Below are positions 31,997-44,734 of a stretch of 64,000 nt of DNA, in pieces. The notes under the pieces were generated by a model that ran no database searches, was not told where the DNA came from, and worked only from the letters and a program-made list of their open reading frames with translations. Origin of the DNA: Frigoribacterium sp. SL97 (GTDB lineage Bacteria; Actinomycetota; Actinomycetes; Actinomycetales; Microbacteriaceae); assembly GCF_026625765.1 (NCBI RefSeq), contig NZ_CP113062.1, forward strand, positions 682,001 through 746,000, written 5' to 3'. Every line of letters begins with the position of its first letter. Within the stretch, counting starts at the first letter, position 1. The translations under genes were made by a program, and so were the position numbers.

Positions 31997-34044
31997 AGTC
32001 CACCCTGCCCAAGCTCGCCGTCCCGGTCGGCATCGTCGGCATCGTGCTGCTGCTCGTCGTGCCGGTGCCCGCGCCGATGCTCGACGTGCTGATCATCCTC
32101 AACATCCTGTTGGCGCTGGTGATCCTGCTGACGACGCTGTTCGTCAAGAAGCCGCTCGACTTCTCGGTCTTCCCGTCGCTGCTGCTCGTGGCGACGCTGT
32201 TCCGCCTCGGGCTCAACGTGGCCTCGACGCGCCTCGTGCTCGGCGACGGCTTCGCCGGCGACGTCATCGCCGCGTTCGGGCACGTCGCCGTGAGCGGCTC
32301 GATCATCATCGGCTCGGTGATCTTCCTGATCCTCGTCGTGATCCAGTTCGTGGTCGTGACCAAGGGTGCCGAGCGCGTCGCCGAGGTGGGCGCCCGGTTC
32401 ACCCTCGACGCCATGCCGGGCAAGCAGATGGCCATCGACGCCGACCTCAACGCAGGCCTCATCACCGACGAGGTCGCCAAGCAGCGTCGCGCCGACGTCA
32501 GCGCCGAGGCCGACTTCTACGGCGCCATGGACGGTGCGTCGAAGTTCGTCAAGGGTGACGCGATCGCCGGCATCATCATCATCATCATCAACCTGGTCGG
32601 CGGCATCGCGATCGGCGCGCTGCAGAACGGCATGGCCATCGGCGACGCCCTCTCGCACTACGGACTGCTCACCATCGGCGACGGCCTGACCACGCAGATC
32701 CCCGCCCTGCTGATGGCCGTCTCGACCGGCATGATCGTCACCCGCTCGGGCGCCGACACCGAGATGGGCGCGCAGGCCGCGTCGCAGCTCGGCCAGTCGC
32801 GCATCGCGCTCGCCGTGGCCGGGACCGCCGCCATCGGCATGGGCTTCATCCCCGGCATGCCGATCGTCGCGTTCCTGCTGATCGGTGGGGCGCTGCTGCT
32901 CGTCGCCTACCGGCTCGGCGTGGCCGCCAAGGCCGAGGAGGCGCGCGCGGCCCTCGCGGAGCAGCAGGCGGCGGTCGTCGCCCCCACCGACACGACCGAC
33001 GACCTGCTCGAGCAGATGCGGGTGCACGCGCTCGAGATCCTGCTCGCGCCCGACCTCGTCGACATGGTCGGGGGAGCGTCGGACGACCTGCTCGGCCGGG
33101 TCAAGGCCCTGCGTCGCAAGATCGCTGTCGACCTCGGCATCGTCGTGCCGCCCGTCCGCACCCGGGACAGCGTCGACCTGCCGCCGGCCACCTACTCGAT
33201 CCGCATCGCGGGCGTCGAGGCCGGTCGCGGTCAGGCGCCGGCCCGCTCCGTGCTGGCCCTCGGCGACGCGCTCGACGGCCTGCCCGGCACCGCCACGGTC
33301 GAGCCGGTCTTCGGCCTCGCCGGCAAGTGGGTGCCCGCCGAGATGCGCCACAGTGCCGAGATGACCGGCGCCACGGTGATCGACCGCGTCTCGGTGCTCG
33401 TCACGCACCTGTCGTCGATCATCGCCGACAACGCCGCCCGACTGCTGACCCGCGAGGACGTCCGCGTGCTGACCGAGGGCGTCAAGCAGGTCAACGCCCC
33501 GGCCGTCGACGACCTCGTGCCGAACATGCTGTCGCTCGCCGAGCTGCAGCGCGTCCTCCAGGGCCTGCTGTCGGAGCGCATCCCGATCAACGACCTCGCG
33601 CGGATCTGCGAGGGGCTGACGCTGCGGGCGAAGGTGTCGACCGACCCGGAGGGGCTCGTCGAGGCGGCCCGCGCCTCCCTGGGCCCCGCGCTCACGGCGC
33701 AGTACCTCGACGCCCGCGTGCTGCGGGTCATCATGATCGACCCGACCCTCGAGCAGTCGATGCTCGAGGGGCTGCGACCGAGCGACCAGGGGACGCAGAT
33801 CCTGCTCGACGGGCACCGGGTCGAGCAGGTGCTCGGGTCGCTGCGCGAGGCCGTGCAGTCGGTCGAGGCGCAGGGTCTCAGCGCGGTGCTGGTCTGCGCC
33901 CCGGCGTTGCGACCGGCCATCCACCGACTCGTGTCGGCGCAGCAGAACGGCCTGCCGGTGCTGTCGTACCAGGAGGCCACCGCCGCCGGCTCGACCATCG
34001 AGACCGTCGGCGTCGTCCGCGCGACCGACTCGATCGTGGCCTGA
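31993..34044 (+). CDS. flhA: Flagellar export protein FlhA
   Basis: 683 residues: eight membrane helices, then a large cytoplasmic ring domain that docks chaperone-substrate complexes. The FHIPEP signature region (FRLGLNVASTRLVLG, RVAEVGARFTLDAMPGKQMA, DADLNAGLITDEVAKQRRAD, EADFYGAMDGASKFVKGDAI) is intact. ATGA overlap with flhB; one base separates it from flhF. Confidence 0.96.
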   Translation: MKSTLPKLAVPVGIVGIVLLLVVPVPAPMLDVLIILNILLALVILLTTLFVKKPLDFSVFPSLLLVATLFRLGLNVASTRLVLGDGFAGDVIAAFGHVAVSGSIIIGSVIFLILVVIQFVVVTKGAERVAEVGARFTLDAMPGKQMAIDADLNAGLITDEVAKQRRADVSAEADFYGAMDGASKFVKGDAIAGIIIIIINLVGGIAIGALQNGMAIGDALSHYGLLTIGDGLTTQIPALLMAVSTGMIVTRSGADTEMGAQAASQLGQSRIALAVAGTAAIGMGFIPGMPIVAFLLIGGALLLVAYRLGVAAKAEEARAALAEQQAAVVAPTDTTDDLLEQMRVHALEILLAPDLVDMVGGASDDLLGRVKALRRKIAVDLGIVVPPVRTRDSVDLPPATYSIRIAGVEAGRGQAPARSVLALGDALDGLPGTATVEPVFGLAGKWVPAEMRHSAEMTGATVIDRVSVLVTHLSSIIADNAARLLTREDVRVLTEGVKQVNAPAVDDLVPNMLSLAELQRVLQGLLSERIPINDLARICEGLTLRAKVSTDPEGLVEAARASLGPALTAQYLDARVLRVIMIDPTLEQSMLEGLRPSDQGTQILLDGHRVEQVLGSLREAVQSVEAQGLSAVLVCAPALRPAIHRLVSAQQNGLPVLSYQEATAAGSTIETVGVVRATDSIVA

Positions 34045-34045
34045 G

Positions 34046-35272
34046 ATGCCGACCACGATCGTCATGACCGGCGAGACGCTCGACGGGCTGCGCCGCGAGG
34101 TGCGGGCGACCCACGGGGCCTCGGCGCGCATCGTCGCGGCCCAGAAGGTGACCGTCGGGGGAGTCGGCGGCTTCTTCGCCCGCAAGCACTACGAGGTCAC
34201 CGTCGAGGTGCCCGACCCCGCGATCGACCTGCCCGTCGCCCGGGTGCGCATCACGACGCCGGTGCCGGCCGAGCGTGCGGGCATCGCGGCGTTGCTGGCG
34301 TCGGCCGACGAGGCCGAGGACGCCCTGCAGGCGGGGGCTCCGGCAGCCCGGGCCGCGTGGTCGGCATCGCTGGCCGCGGGGGACGCCGCCGCCACGGCGG
34401 CGACGCCCGCGCGCGACGGCTTCGACGACGTGCTGACCGGTTCGGCCGTGCCCGTGAGCCCGCGTCGGGCCGCTCGTGCCGCGGCGGCCGCCGCGACGGG
34501 TCCCGGCGGGGCCTCGGGTGCGGGCGGGGCCTCGGCCGCGCCGTGGAGCGCAGGAGGCGCGGTGCCGGTCGCGTCCCCGGCCGACGTCTCGACGCGCACC
34601 GACGCGTTCGCCTCGATCATGGACGACCTCACCTTCAACGGCATCGCTCCCGCCGCCGGTGCCGCCGCCGGCCTCGGAGCCGGTGTCGCGGCGACGGGCC
34701 CGGGCCCCACCGCCTTCGCCGACGGTGACGCCGCCGACCCCGATGCGCCGCACGGGGCCGCTCCCCGTCGGACGGCGGCGTCGCTCGCGGCCGCTGCCGA
34801 CGCCCTCGCCGCGCAGGCCCGGGCCGTGGCCTCCCCGGGCGTGCCGCCCGCCCCCGACGTGTCGCGCGGGGCAGGCGACCTCGTCGTGGTCGTCGGCCGC
34901 CCCGGCGACGCCTTCCGCGTGGCCGCCCAGATGGCCTCGACGTTCGGGCTGCGCTCCGTCGACGTGTCGGATCGCCGGAGCGGCATCCTGGCCCGGGCCA
35001 CCGGCGTGCACGAGAACTCGGCCGTCGTGACGGCACTCGCCTGGGACGCGGCCGCTCCCGCCGCCCTCGAGGCGATCGCCGCCGACCAGGTCTGGGTCGC
35101 GGTCGACGTCGGCCGCAAGCACGACGACACGGCCCGCTGGGTCGAGGCCGTCCGGGCGGTCGCGCCCGTGGTCGCGGCCGCCGTGGTCGGCGAGGACGGC
35201 ACGGCGACCCCGGGCACGGTGCACCTCCTCGGCGTGCCGGTGGGCTGGCGCGAAGGAGGCGCGACCCGCTGA
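34046..35272 (+). CDS. FlhF-like protein without a functional GTPase site
   Basis: 408 residues. The first ~55 match the FlhF N-terminal B domain (LRREVRATHGASARIVAAQK, then GGVGGFFARKHYEV). A long Ala/Gly/Pro-rich linker follows. The C-terminal ~125 residues take the place of the SRP-type G domain, but the P-loop position reads VVVVGRPGDAFRVAAQ (about 279-294) instead of G-x-x-G-x-GKT, and no DTAGR or TKxD motif is visible. So it cannot bind GTP in the normal way. Canonical FlhF fixes flagellum number and position. Position after flhA is typical. Its stop lies in the loop of a terminator hairpin. Confidence 0.8.
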   Translation: MPTTIVMTGETLDGLRREVRATHGASARIVAAQKVTVGGVGGFFARKHYEVTVEVPDPAIDLPVARVRITTPVPAERAGIAALLASADEAEDALQAGAPAARAAWSASLAAGDAAATAATPARDGFDDVLTGSAVPVSPRRAARAAAAAATGPGGASGAGGASAAPWSAGGAVPVASPADVSTRTDAFASIMDDLTFNGIAPAAGAAAGLGAGVAATGPGPTAFADGDAADPDAPHGAAPRRTAASLAAAADALAAQARAVASPGVPPAPDVSRGAGDLVVVVGRPGDAFRVAAQMASTFGLRSVDVSDRRSGILARATGVHENSAVVTALAWDAAAPAALEAIAADQVWVAVDVGRKHDDTARWVEAVRAVAPVVAAAVVGEDGTATPGTVHLLGVPVGWREGGATR

Positions 35273-35284
35273 GTCGCGCCTCCT
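35254..35284 (+). terminator. Hairpin overlapping the flhF stop
   Basis: AGGAGGCGCGAC (35254-35265) and GTCGCGCCTCCT (35273-35284) form a perfect 12-bp stem with a 7-base loop holding the TGA stop. Made of two opposed copies of the dispersed motif. No T-run, so termination would rely on stem strength. Confidence 0.6.
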
Positions 35285-35388
35285 CCGGTGGTCGTCCTCC
35301 CGCGGCCGCGCCTCGGGGCCGGTGTCGTCCCGCGATCGCCGACCCGCGCCTCCTGCCTGTCGTCGTGGCCGGTGCGCCCCGCGCTCGG

Positions 35389-35394
35389 TAAGCT
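35389..35394 (+). promoter_or_regulatory. -10 hexamer TAAGCT for leaderless csrA
   Basis: TAAGCT ends six bases before the csrA ATG, so the transcript should start at the start codon. No ribosome binding site is present. The same hexamer is the likely -10 of rpsL. Confidence 0.5.
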
Positions 35395-35400
35395 GGTCCG

Positions 35401-35649
35401 ATGCTGGTGCTGACACGCAAGGTCGGAGAACGCATCGTGATCGGCGACGACATCGTCATCACGGTGCTCGACTCCCGTGGCGACGGCGTGCGCATCGGGA
35501 TCGACGCACCGCGCGGGGTCAAGATCCAGCGCGAAGAGGTCATCAAGGCCGTGACCGAGGCCAACGTCGAGGCGTCGAAGGCCCCCGACGACGCCGAGGC
35601 CCGCCTGCGTGCCGCCCTCGGCGCCCCCGCCCCCCGCGCCGACCAGTAG
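35401..35649 (+). CDS. csrA: Carbon storage regulator CsrA
   Basis: 82 residues, small dimeric RNA-binding protein that blocks or stabilises target mRNAs. The start MLVLTRKVGERIVIGDDI and the RGVKIQREEV RNA-binding strand are textbook CsrA. A ~25-residue Ala-rich tail extends past the usual ~60-70. In Gram-positives CsrA represses flagellin translation and is antagonised by FliW; no fliW is in this window. Probably leaderless. Confidence 0.95.
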   Translation: MLVLTRKVGERIVIGDDIVITVLDSRGDGVRIGIDAPRGVKIQREEVIKAVTEANVEASKAPDDAEARLRAALGAPAPRADQ

Positions 35650-35738
35650 CCCGCCGCGCGGCCCCTCCGCACCTGGCCCGGCCGCTCTGGCCTCGTGCCG
35701 CGGCGCCGCTCGTGCCGCCCCGCCGCCGTGCCCTCACG

Positions 35739-35796
35739 CCGCCACGATGGACACAGCGCCACCTTTTCGCCTGGCGTCGTGTCCACATCGTGGCGG
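35739..35796. repeat. Imperfect palindrome downstream of csrA
   Basis: Arms 35739-35761 and 35772-35796 pair over ~23 bases with a two-base bulge around a CCTTTTCGCC loop. It lies between csrA (plus) and the convergent spermidine-synthase-like gene and probably ends both transcripts. The rest of 35650-35938 shows no gene or other signal. Confidence 0.8.
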
Positions 35797-35938
35797 GATG
35801 CCGGAGAGAACCGCAGCCTCTGACGGTTCTGAGTAGTCGCGGCACTGTGGCTCGTGTTCTTCTCACCTGTCGCGCCCCTCGCCTCGGCCGCCGTCGTGGG
35901 CGCCACGGGGGCGGCCCACTGGCTCGACCGGGGCGTCG

Positions 35939-36796
35939 TCAGCGCGCCCCGAACACGCTCCGTGACGGCTCGGGCGAGGGCACGGCCGTCGCGTCGGTGA
36001 CGACGGGCGCCCCGGCGACGAAGTCGCGCAGCTCACGGCCGTGGACGACCTTGGCCGGCAGCGGGTCCGACGAGTAGAGCCGGGGCATGCGGTCGGTCGG
36101 CAGCGGCGACGGCGAACCGATCAGCACGACGTTGCCGAAGCGACGGCCCTTGAGCGTCGCGGGGTCGGCCACGGCGACGACGTGCTCGAACACGGTCGCG
36201 AGGGTCGACGCCTGGCCGCGGGCGAAGGCCAGCCCCGCGCCGTCGGCCGAGTTGACGATCAGCATGCCGGTCGGCGACAGGAACTCGGCCGCCGCCGTGT
36301 AGAACTCGAGCGACGTGACGTGGGCGGGGATCTGCGAGCCACCGAACACGTCGACGATCAGCAGGTCGACCGTGCCGCGCAGTCCGGCGGGCAGCTTCAC
36401 CATGACCTCGCGGGCGTCGCCGTAGCGCACCCGGATCGAGGCCCCCCGCGGCAGCGGCAGGGTCTCTCGCACCAGGGCCACGAGGTCGGCCTCGAGCTCG
36501 ATCACCTGCTGGCGCGAACCCGGTCGGGTGGCCTCGACGTAGCGGGGAAGGGTCAGGGCGCCGGCGCCGAGGTGCAGTGCGGTGACCGGCCCCTCGGGCA
36601 GCAGGTCGACGGCGTGCCCGATGCGCCGGACGTACTCGAAGGCCAGGTGCGTCGGGTCGTCGAGGTCGACGTGCGACTGGGGCGTGCCGTCGACGACGAG
36701 GGTGTACGAACCGGGGCGGTGCCGGTCCTCGTCCACGCGGGCGAGACCTGCCCCGATCGAGATCTCGACGGGCGGGTCGTCGTGCTGTGCGGCCAT
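35939..36796 (-). CDS. Spermidine-synthase-like methyltransferase-fold protein
   Basis: 285 residues from ATG 36796 (GGGAGG upstream). Rossmann fold of the spermidine synthase group: substrate-side strands (SYTLVVDGTPQSHVDLDDP), the cofactor loop ALHLGAGALTLPRY, an acidic turn VIELEADLV, and RVRYGDAREVM followed by LLIVDVFGG. The usual catalytic Asp-rich GGGDG loop is altered to GAGAL, so polyamine synthesis is uncertain; many actinobacterial members have no proven role. Own strong promoter at 36874-36902, divergent from rpoB. Confidence 0.8.
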   Translation of the reverse strand: MAAQHDDPPVEISIGAGLARVDEDRHRPGSYTLVVDGTPQSHVDLDDPTHLAFEYVRRIGHAVDLLPEGPVTALHLGAGALTLPRYVEATRPGSRQQVIELEADLVALVRETLPLPRGASIRVRYGDAREVMVKLPAGLRGTVDLLIVDVFGGSQIPAHVTSLEFYTAAAEFLSPTGMLIVNSADGAGLAFARGQASTLATVFEHVVAVADPATLKGRRFGNVVLIGSPSPLPTDRMPRLYSSDPLPAKVVHGRELRDFVAGAPVVTDATAVPSPEPSRSVFGAR

Positions 36797-36873
36797 GCCC
36801 CAAGCCTCCCATCCCGGGGACGAGGAGGCGCGCGCGGCCCTCGATCCCGTGGAATGCCTGTGCATGCGCCCGG

Positions 36874-36902
36874 GTTATACCGAAGCTCGGGCGAAAGGTC
36901 AA
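36874..36902 (-). promoter_or_regulatory. Housekeeping promoter of the spermidine-synthase-like gene
   Basis: On the minus strand, TTGACC (36902-36897), a 17-base spacer and TATAAC (36879-36874). Near-consensus for the main sigma factor, giving a leader of about 70 bases. Confidence 0.75.
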
Positions 36903-36911
36903 CGACAGGGC

Positions 36912-36941
36912 TTGCCAGGCGTGTCCGGGGCGACCTAGTAT
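36912..36941 (+). promoter_or_regulatory. Promoter of rpoB-rpoC
   Basis: TTGCCA (36912-36917), 18-base spacer, TAGTAT (36936-36941). It lies back to back with the promoter of the divergent gene and implies a leader of ~170 bases for rpoB. Confidence 0.65.
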
Positions 36942-36969
36942 GGACATTTGCGCTCCCCGTGCGTCCTGT

Positions 36970-37020
36970 CGTCATATTGCGGTCGACAACGTCTCGAGAC
37001 ACCCACCCCCGAATATGACG
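36970..37020 (+). promoter_or_regulatory. Inverted repeat in the rpoB leader
   Basis: CGTCATATT (36970-36978) and AATATGACG (37012-37020) are exact complements 33 bases apart, in AT-rich arms that stand out from the GC-rich surroundings. Could be a protein operator or a leader stem controlling RNA polymerase synthesis. Confidence 0.5.
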
Positions 37021-37116
37021 GCGGGGTGGATGGTGTCCGCCGGGTAGGGCCGTTCACTCACTCACCACATACTGTCCGACAGTGATGACCCGACGGGGTC
37101 CACGGAGGTTACTTCC

Positions 37117-40100
37117 TTGGCTGCTGCGAACAACGCATCCACCAACTCACCCAAGAACGGTCGCAACGCATCGCGGCTCTCGTTCGCCAAGATCACCGAC
37201 ACGCTGACGGTCCCCGACCTGCTGGCACTCCAGACCGAGAGCTTCGACTGGCTCGTCGGCAACGACATCTGGAAGGACCGCCTCGCCGAGGCGACCGAGC
37301 AGGGTCGCACCGACCTGGCCCTCCACTCGGGCCTGGAAGAGATCTTCGAAGAGATCTCGCCGATCGAAGACCTCGGCGAGACCATGCAGCTCTCGTTCAC
37401 GGCCCCCGAGCTCGAAGAGCCCAAGTACACGATCGACGAGTGCAAAGAGCGTGGCAAGACCTACGCCGCACCGCTCTACGTGAACGCCGAGTTCATGAAC
37501 CACCTCACCGGTGAGATCAAGACCCAGACGGTCTTCATGGGCGACTTCCCGCTCATGACCGAGCGTGGCACGTTCATCATCAACGGCACCGAGCGTGTCG
37601 TCGTCTCGCAGCTCGTCCGCAGCCCGGGCGTCTACTTCGAGCGCGCCTCCGACAAGACCAGCGACAAGGACATCTACTCGGCTCGCGTCATCCCGAGCCG
37701 TGGTGCCTGGCTCGAGTTCGAGATCGACAAGCGCGACCAGGTCGGCGTGCGCATCGACCGCAAGCGCAAGCAGAGCGTGACCGTCTTCCTCAAGGCCCTC
37801 GGCCTGACGAGCGAAGAGATCATGGAGGAGTTCAAGGGCTTCGCCTCGATCGAGGCCACCCTCGAGAAGGACGCCATCCTCACCAAGGAAGAGGCGCTCA
37901 AGGACATCTACCGCAAGCTCCGTCCGGGCGAGCAGGTCGCTGCCGAGGCCGCGCGTGCGCTCCTCGACAACTTCTACTTCAACCACAAGCGCTACGACCT
38001 GGCCAAGGTGGGTCGCTACAAGATCAACCGCAAGCTCGGCATCGACGCGCCCCTGGGCGACTCGGTCCTGACCGTCGACGACATCGTCGCGACGATCAAG
38101 TACCTCGTGTCGCTGCACGCCGAAGAGAAGTCGATGAACGGCACGCGCGACGGCGAGCCCGTCCAGCTGCGCCTCGACGTCGACGACATCGACCACTTCG
38201 GCAACCGTCGCATCCGCGCGGTCGGCGAGCTGATCCAGAACCAGGTCCGCACCGGTCTGTCGCGCATGGAGCGCGTCGTCCGTGAGCGCATGACCACGCA
38301 GGACATCGAGGCGATCACGCCGCAGACCCTGATCAACGTGCGCCCCGTCGTCGCCGCGATCAAGGAGTTCTTCGGCACCTCGCAGCTCTCGCAGTTCATG
38401 GACCAGAACAACCCGCTCTCGGGACTGACGCACAAGCGTCGTCTGAGCGCGCTCGGCCCCGGCGGTCTGTCGCGTGAGCGCGCCGGCGTCGAGGTCCGCG
38501 ACGTCCACCCCTCGCACTACGGCCGCATGTGCCCGATCGAGACCCCTGAAGGCCCGAACATCGGCCTGATCGGCTCGCTCGCGTCCTTCGCGCGCATCAA
38601 CTCGTTCGGCTTCATCGAGACGCCCTACCGTCGCGTGGAGAAGGGCAACGTCACCACGACGATCGACTACCTCACCGCCTCCGAAGAGGACGACTACGTC
38701 GTCGCCCAGGCGAACGCGCCCCTCGACGACAAGTTCGACTTCGTCGACGACAAGGTGCTCGTCCGCAAGAAGGGCGGCGAGGTCGAGCTCGTCGACAAGG
38801 CCGAGGTCGACTACATGGACGTCTCGCCGCGCCAGATGGTGTCGGTGGCCACGTCGCTGATCCCGTTCCTCGAGCACGACGACGCGAACCGCGCCCTCAT
38901 GGGTGCGAACATGCAGCGTCAGGCCGTCCCGCTCGTCCGCAGCGAGAGCCCCCTCGTCGGCACCGGCATGGAGGGCTACACCGCGATCGACGCCGGTGAC
39001 GTCGTCACCGCCGACGCCGCGGGCGTGGTCTCCGAGGTGTCGGCCGACGTCGTCACCGTCCAGCTCGACGACGGCGGCACGCAGGACTACTACCTGCGCA
39101 AGTTCGACCGCTCGAACCAGGGCGCCAGCTACAACCACCGCGTGATCGTCGACGCCGGCCAGCGCGTCGAGGTCGGCGAGGTCATCGCCGACGGTCCCGC
39201 GACCGAGAACGGCGAGCTCGCGCTCGGCAAGAACCTGCTCGTCGCGTTCATGCCCTGGGAGGGCTACAACTACGAGGACGCGATGATCCTGTCGCAGAAC
39301 CTCATCAAGGACGACACGCTCTCGTCGATCCACATCGAAGAGTACGAAGTCGACGCCCGCGACACGAAGCTCGGCAAGGAGGAGATCACCCGTGATCTCC
39401 CCAACGTCAGCCCCGACCTGCTGGCCGACCTCGACGAGCGCGGCATCATCCGCATCGGTGCCGAGGTGCGCCCCGGCGACATCCTCGTCGGCAAGGTCAC
39501 GCCCAAGGGCGAGACCGAGCTCAGCGCCGAAGAGCGCCTGCTGCGCGCGATCTTCAACGAGAAGAGCCGTGAGGTCCGCGACACGTCCCTGAAGGTGCCC
39601 CACGGCGAGCAGGGAACGGTCATCGGCGTCAAGGTCTTCGACTCGCAAGACGGCGACGACGAACTCGGCTCGGGCGTCAACCAGCGCGTCGTCGTCTTCA
39701 TCGCCCAGAAGCGCAAGATCACGGCGGGCGACAAGCTCGCCGGTCGTCACGGCAACAAGGGCGTCATCTCGACGATCCTGCCCGTCGAGGACATGCCGTT
39801 CCTCGCGGACGGCACGCCGGTCGACATCATCCTCAACCCGCTCGGCGTCCCCGGTCGGATGAACTTCGGCCAGGTGCTCGAGATCCACCTCGGGTGGATC
39901 GCGGCGCAGGGCTGGAACGTCGAGGGCGTCCAGGAGTGGGCGAAGAACCTGCCCGAAGAGGCGCTCAGCGCCGCTCCCGGCACGAAGGTCGCCACCCCGG
40001 TGTTCGACGGTGCCGCCGAGCGCGAGATCGAGGGTCTGCTCGACTCGACCCTGCCGACCCGCGACGGTGAGCGTCTGATCGGTTCGTCCGGCAAGGCGCG

Positions 40101-40608
40101 CCTGTTCGACGGTCGCTCGGGTGAGCCGTTCCCGAACCCGATCTCGGTCGGTTACATGTACATCCTGAAGCTGCACCACCTCGTCGACGACAAGATCCAC
40201 GCGCGTTCGACGGGCCCGTACTCGATGATCACGCAGCAGCCGCTGGGTGGTAAGGCACAGTTCGGTGGCCAGCGCTTCGGTGAGATGGAGGTCTGGGCCC
40301 TCGAGGCCTACGGCGCCGCGTACGCGCTGCAAGAGCTCCTGACCATCAAGTCGGACGACATCCTCGGCCGCGTGAAGGTGTACGAAGCCATCGTCAAGGG
40401 CGAGAACATCCAGGAGCCCGGCATCCCCGAGAGCTTCAAGGTCCTCATCAAAGAGATGCAGTCGCTCTGCCTGAACGTCGAGGTCCTCTCGGCCGACGGC
40501 CAGACGGTCAGCCTGCGCGACACGGACGACGAGGTCTTCCGTGCCGCCGAAGAGCTCGGCATCAACATCTCCTCCCGCTTCGAATCGTCGAACGTCGACG
40601 AGATCTAA
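37117..40608 (+). CDS. rpoB: RNA polymerase beta subunit
   Basis: 1163 residues from TTG 37117, with CGGAGG eight bases upstream; TTG starts are usual for actinobacterial rpoB. The rifampicin region (GTSQLSQFMDQNNPLSG from ~residue 419, then LTHKRRLSALGPGGLSRERA) has the sensitive wild-type residues. PEGPNIGLIGSL, GDKLAGRHGNKGVIS and the C-terminal clamp QPLGGKAQFGGQRFGEMEVW are intact. Fifty bases separate it from rpoC, with which it is co-transcribed. Confidence 0.99.
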   Translation: MAAANNASTNSPKNGRNASRLSFAKITDTLTVPDLLALQTESFDWLVGNDIWKDRLAEATEQGRTDLALHSGLEEIFEEISPIEDLGETMQLSFTAPELEEPKYTIDECKERGKTYAAPLYVNAEFMNHLTGEIKTQTVFMGDFPLMTERGTFIINGTERVVVSQLVRSPGVYFERASDKTSDKDIYSARVIPSRGAWLEFEIDKRDQVGVRIDRKRKQSVTVFLKALGLTSEEIMEEFKGFASIEATLEKDAILTKEEALKDIYRKLRPGEQVAAEAARALLDNFYFNHKRYDLAKVGRYKINRKLGIDAPLGDSVLTVDDIVATIKYLVSLHAEEKSMNGTRDGEPVQLRLDVDDIDHFGNRRIRAVGELIQNQVRTGLSRMERVVRERMTTQDIEAITPQTLINVRPVVAAIKEFFGTSQLSQFMDQNNPLSGLTHKRRLSALGPGGLSRERAGVEVRDVHPSHYGRMCPIETPEGPNIGLIGSLASFARINSFGFIETPYRRVEKGNVTTTIDYLTASEEDDYVVAQANAPLDDKFDFVDDKVLVRKKGGEVELVDKAEVDYMDVSPRQMVSVATSLIPFLEHDDANRALMGANMQRQAVPLVRSESPLVGTGMEGYTAIDAGDVVTADAAGVVSEVSADVVTVQLDDGGTQDYYLRKFDRSNQGASYNHRVIVDAGQRVEVGEVIADGPATENGELALGKNLLVAFMPWEGYNYEDAMILSQNLIKDDTLSSIHIEEYEVDARDTKLGKEEITRDLPNVSPDLLADLDERGIIRIGAEVRPGDILVGKVTPKGETELSAEERLLRAIFNEKSREVRDTSLKVPHGEQGTVIGVKVFDSQDGDDELGSGVNQRVVVFIAQKRKITAGDKLAGRHGNKGVISTILPVEDMPFLADGTPVDIILNPLGVPGRMNFGQVLEIHLGWIAAQGWNVEGVQEWAKNLPEEALSAAPGTKVATPVFDGAAEREIEGLLDSTLPTRDGERLIGSSGKARLFDGRSGEPFPNPISVGYMYILKLHHLVDDKIHARSTGPYSMITQQPLGGKAQFGGQRFGEMEVWALEAYGAAYALQELLTIKSDDILGRVKVYEAIVKGENIQEPGIPESFKVLIKEMQSLCLNVEVLSADGQTVSLRDTDDEVFRAAEELGINISSRFESSNVDEI

Positions 40609-40657
40609 GCCCCCTTCCCACAACGACACGTCGATACATCTGACAAGGGATTAAATT

Positions 40658-44539
<3,882 letters not shown>

Positions 44540-44547
44540 GAATCCCG

Positions 44548-44590
44548 TCAGGAGGCGCGGTGAGGGTCTGACCCCCACCGCGCCTCCTGA
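44548..44590 (+). terminator. Hairpin of paired 11-mers after rpoC
   Basis: TCAGGAGGCGCGGTG (44548-44562) and CACCGCGCCTCCTGA (44576-44590) form a perfect 15-bp stem, 13-base loop, nine bases after the rpoC stop. The clearest example of two opposed AGGAGGCGCGG copies making a hairpin. Confidence 0.75.
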
Positions 44591-44602
44591 GGGCCTCACC
44601 TC

Positions 44603-44643
44603 GAAGGGCCCCGGCTCGCACTCCGTGCGGACCGGGGCCCTTC
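44603..44643 (+). terminator. Intrinsic-type terminator after rpoC
   Basis: GAAGGGCCCCGG (44603-44614) and CCGGGGCCCTTC (44632-44643), perfect 12-bp stem with a 17-base loop, followed by GTCGTCC. Second of two consecutive hairpins ending the rpoBC operon. Confidence 0.8.
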
Positions 44644-44734
44644 GTCGTCCCCTCCCGGTCCGAGCGGCGACGCGAGCGGGTGTTCCCCCGTCGGGCTGAG
44701 GCGACGGCGGGAGCCGACCCGGCAGGATGGAGGG

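Noticed and set aside
32937..32947. AGGAGGCGCGC in flhA as a copy of the dispersed repeat
   Set aside because: Only ten bases match and the encoded EEARA lies in an ordinary charged helix, so chance is likely; the copy in fliG at 12539 may be similar.
38371..38470. Possible rifampicin-resistance changes in rpoB, and streptomycin-resistance changes in rpsL
   Set aside because: The resistance regions carry the usual sensitive residues in both genes.
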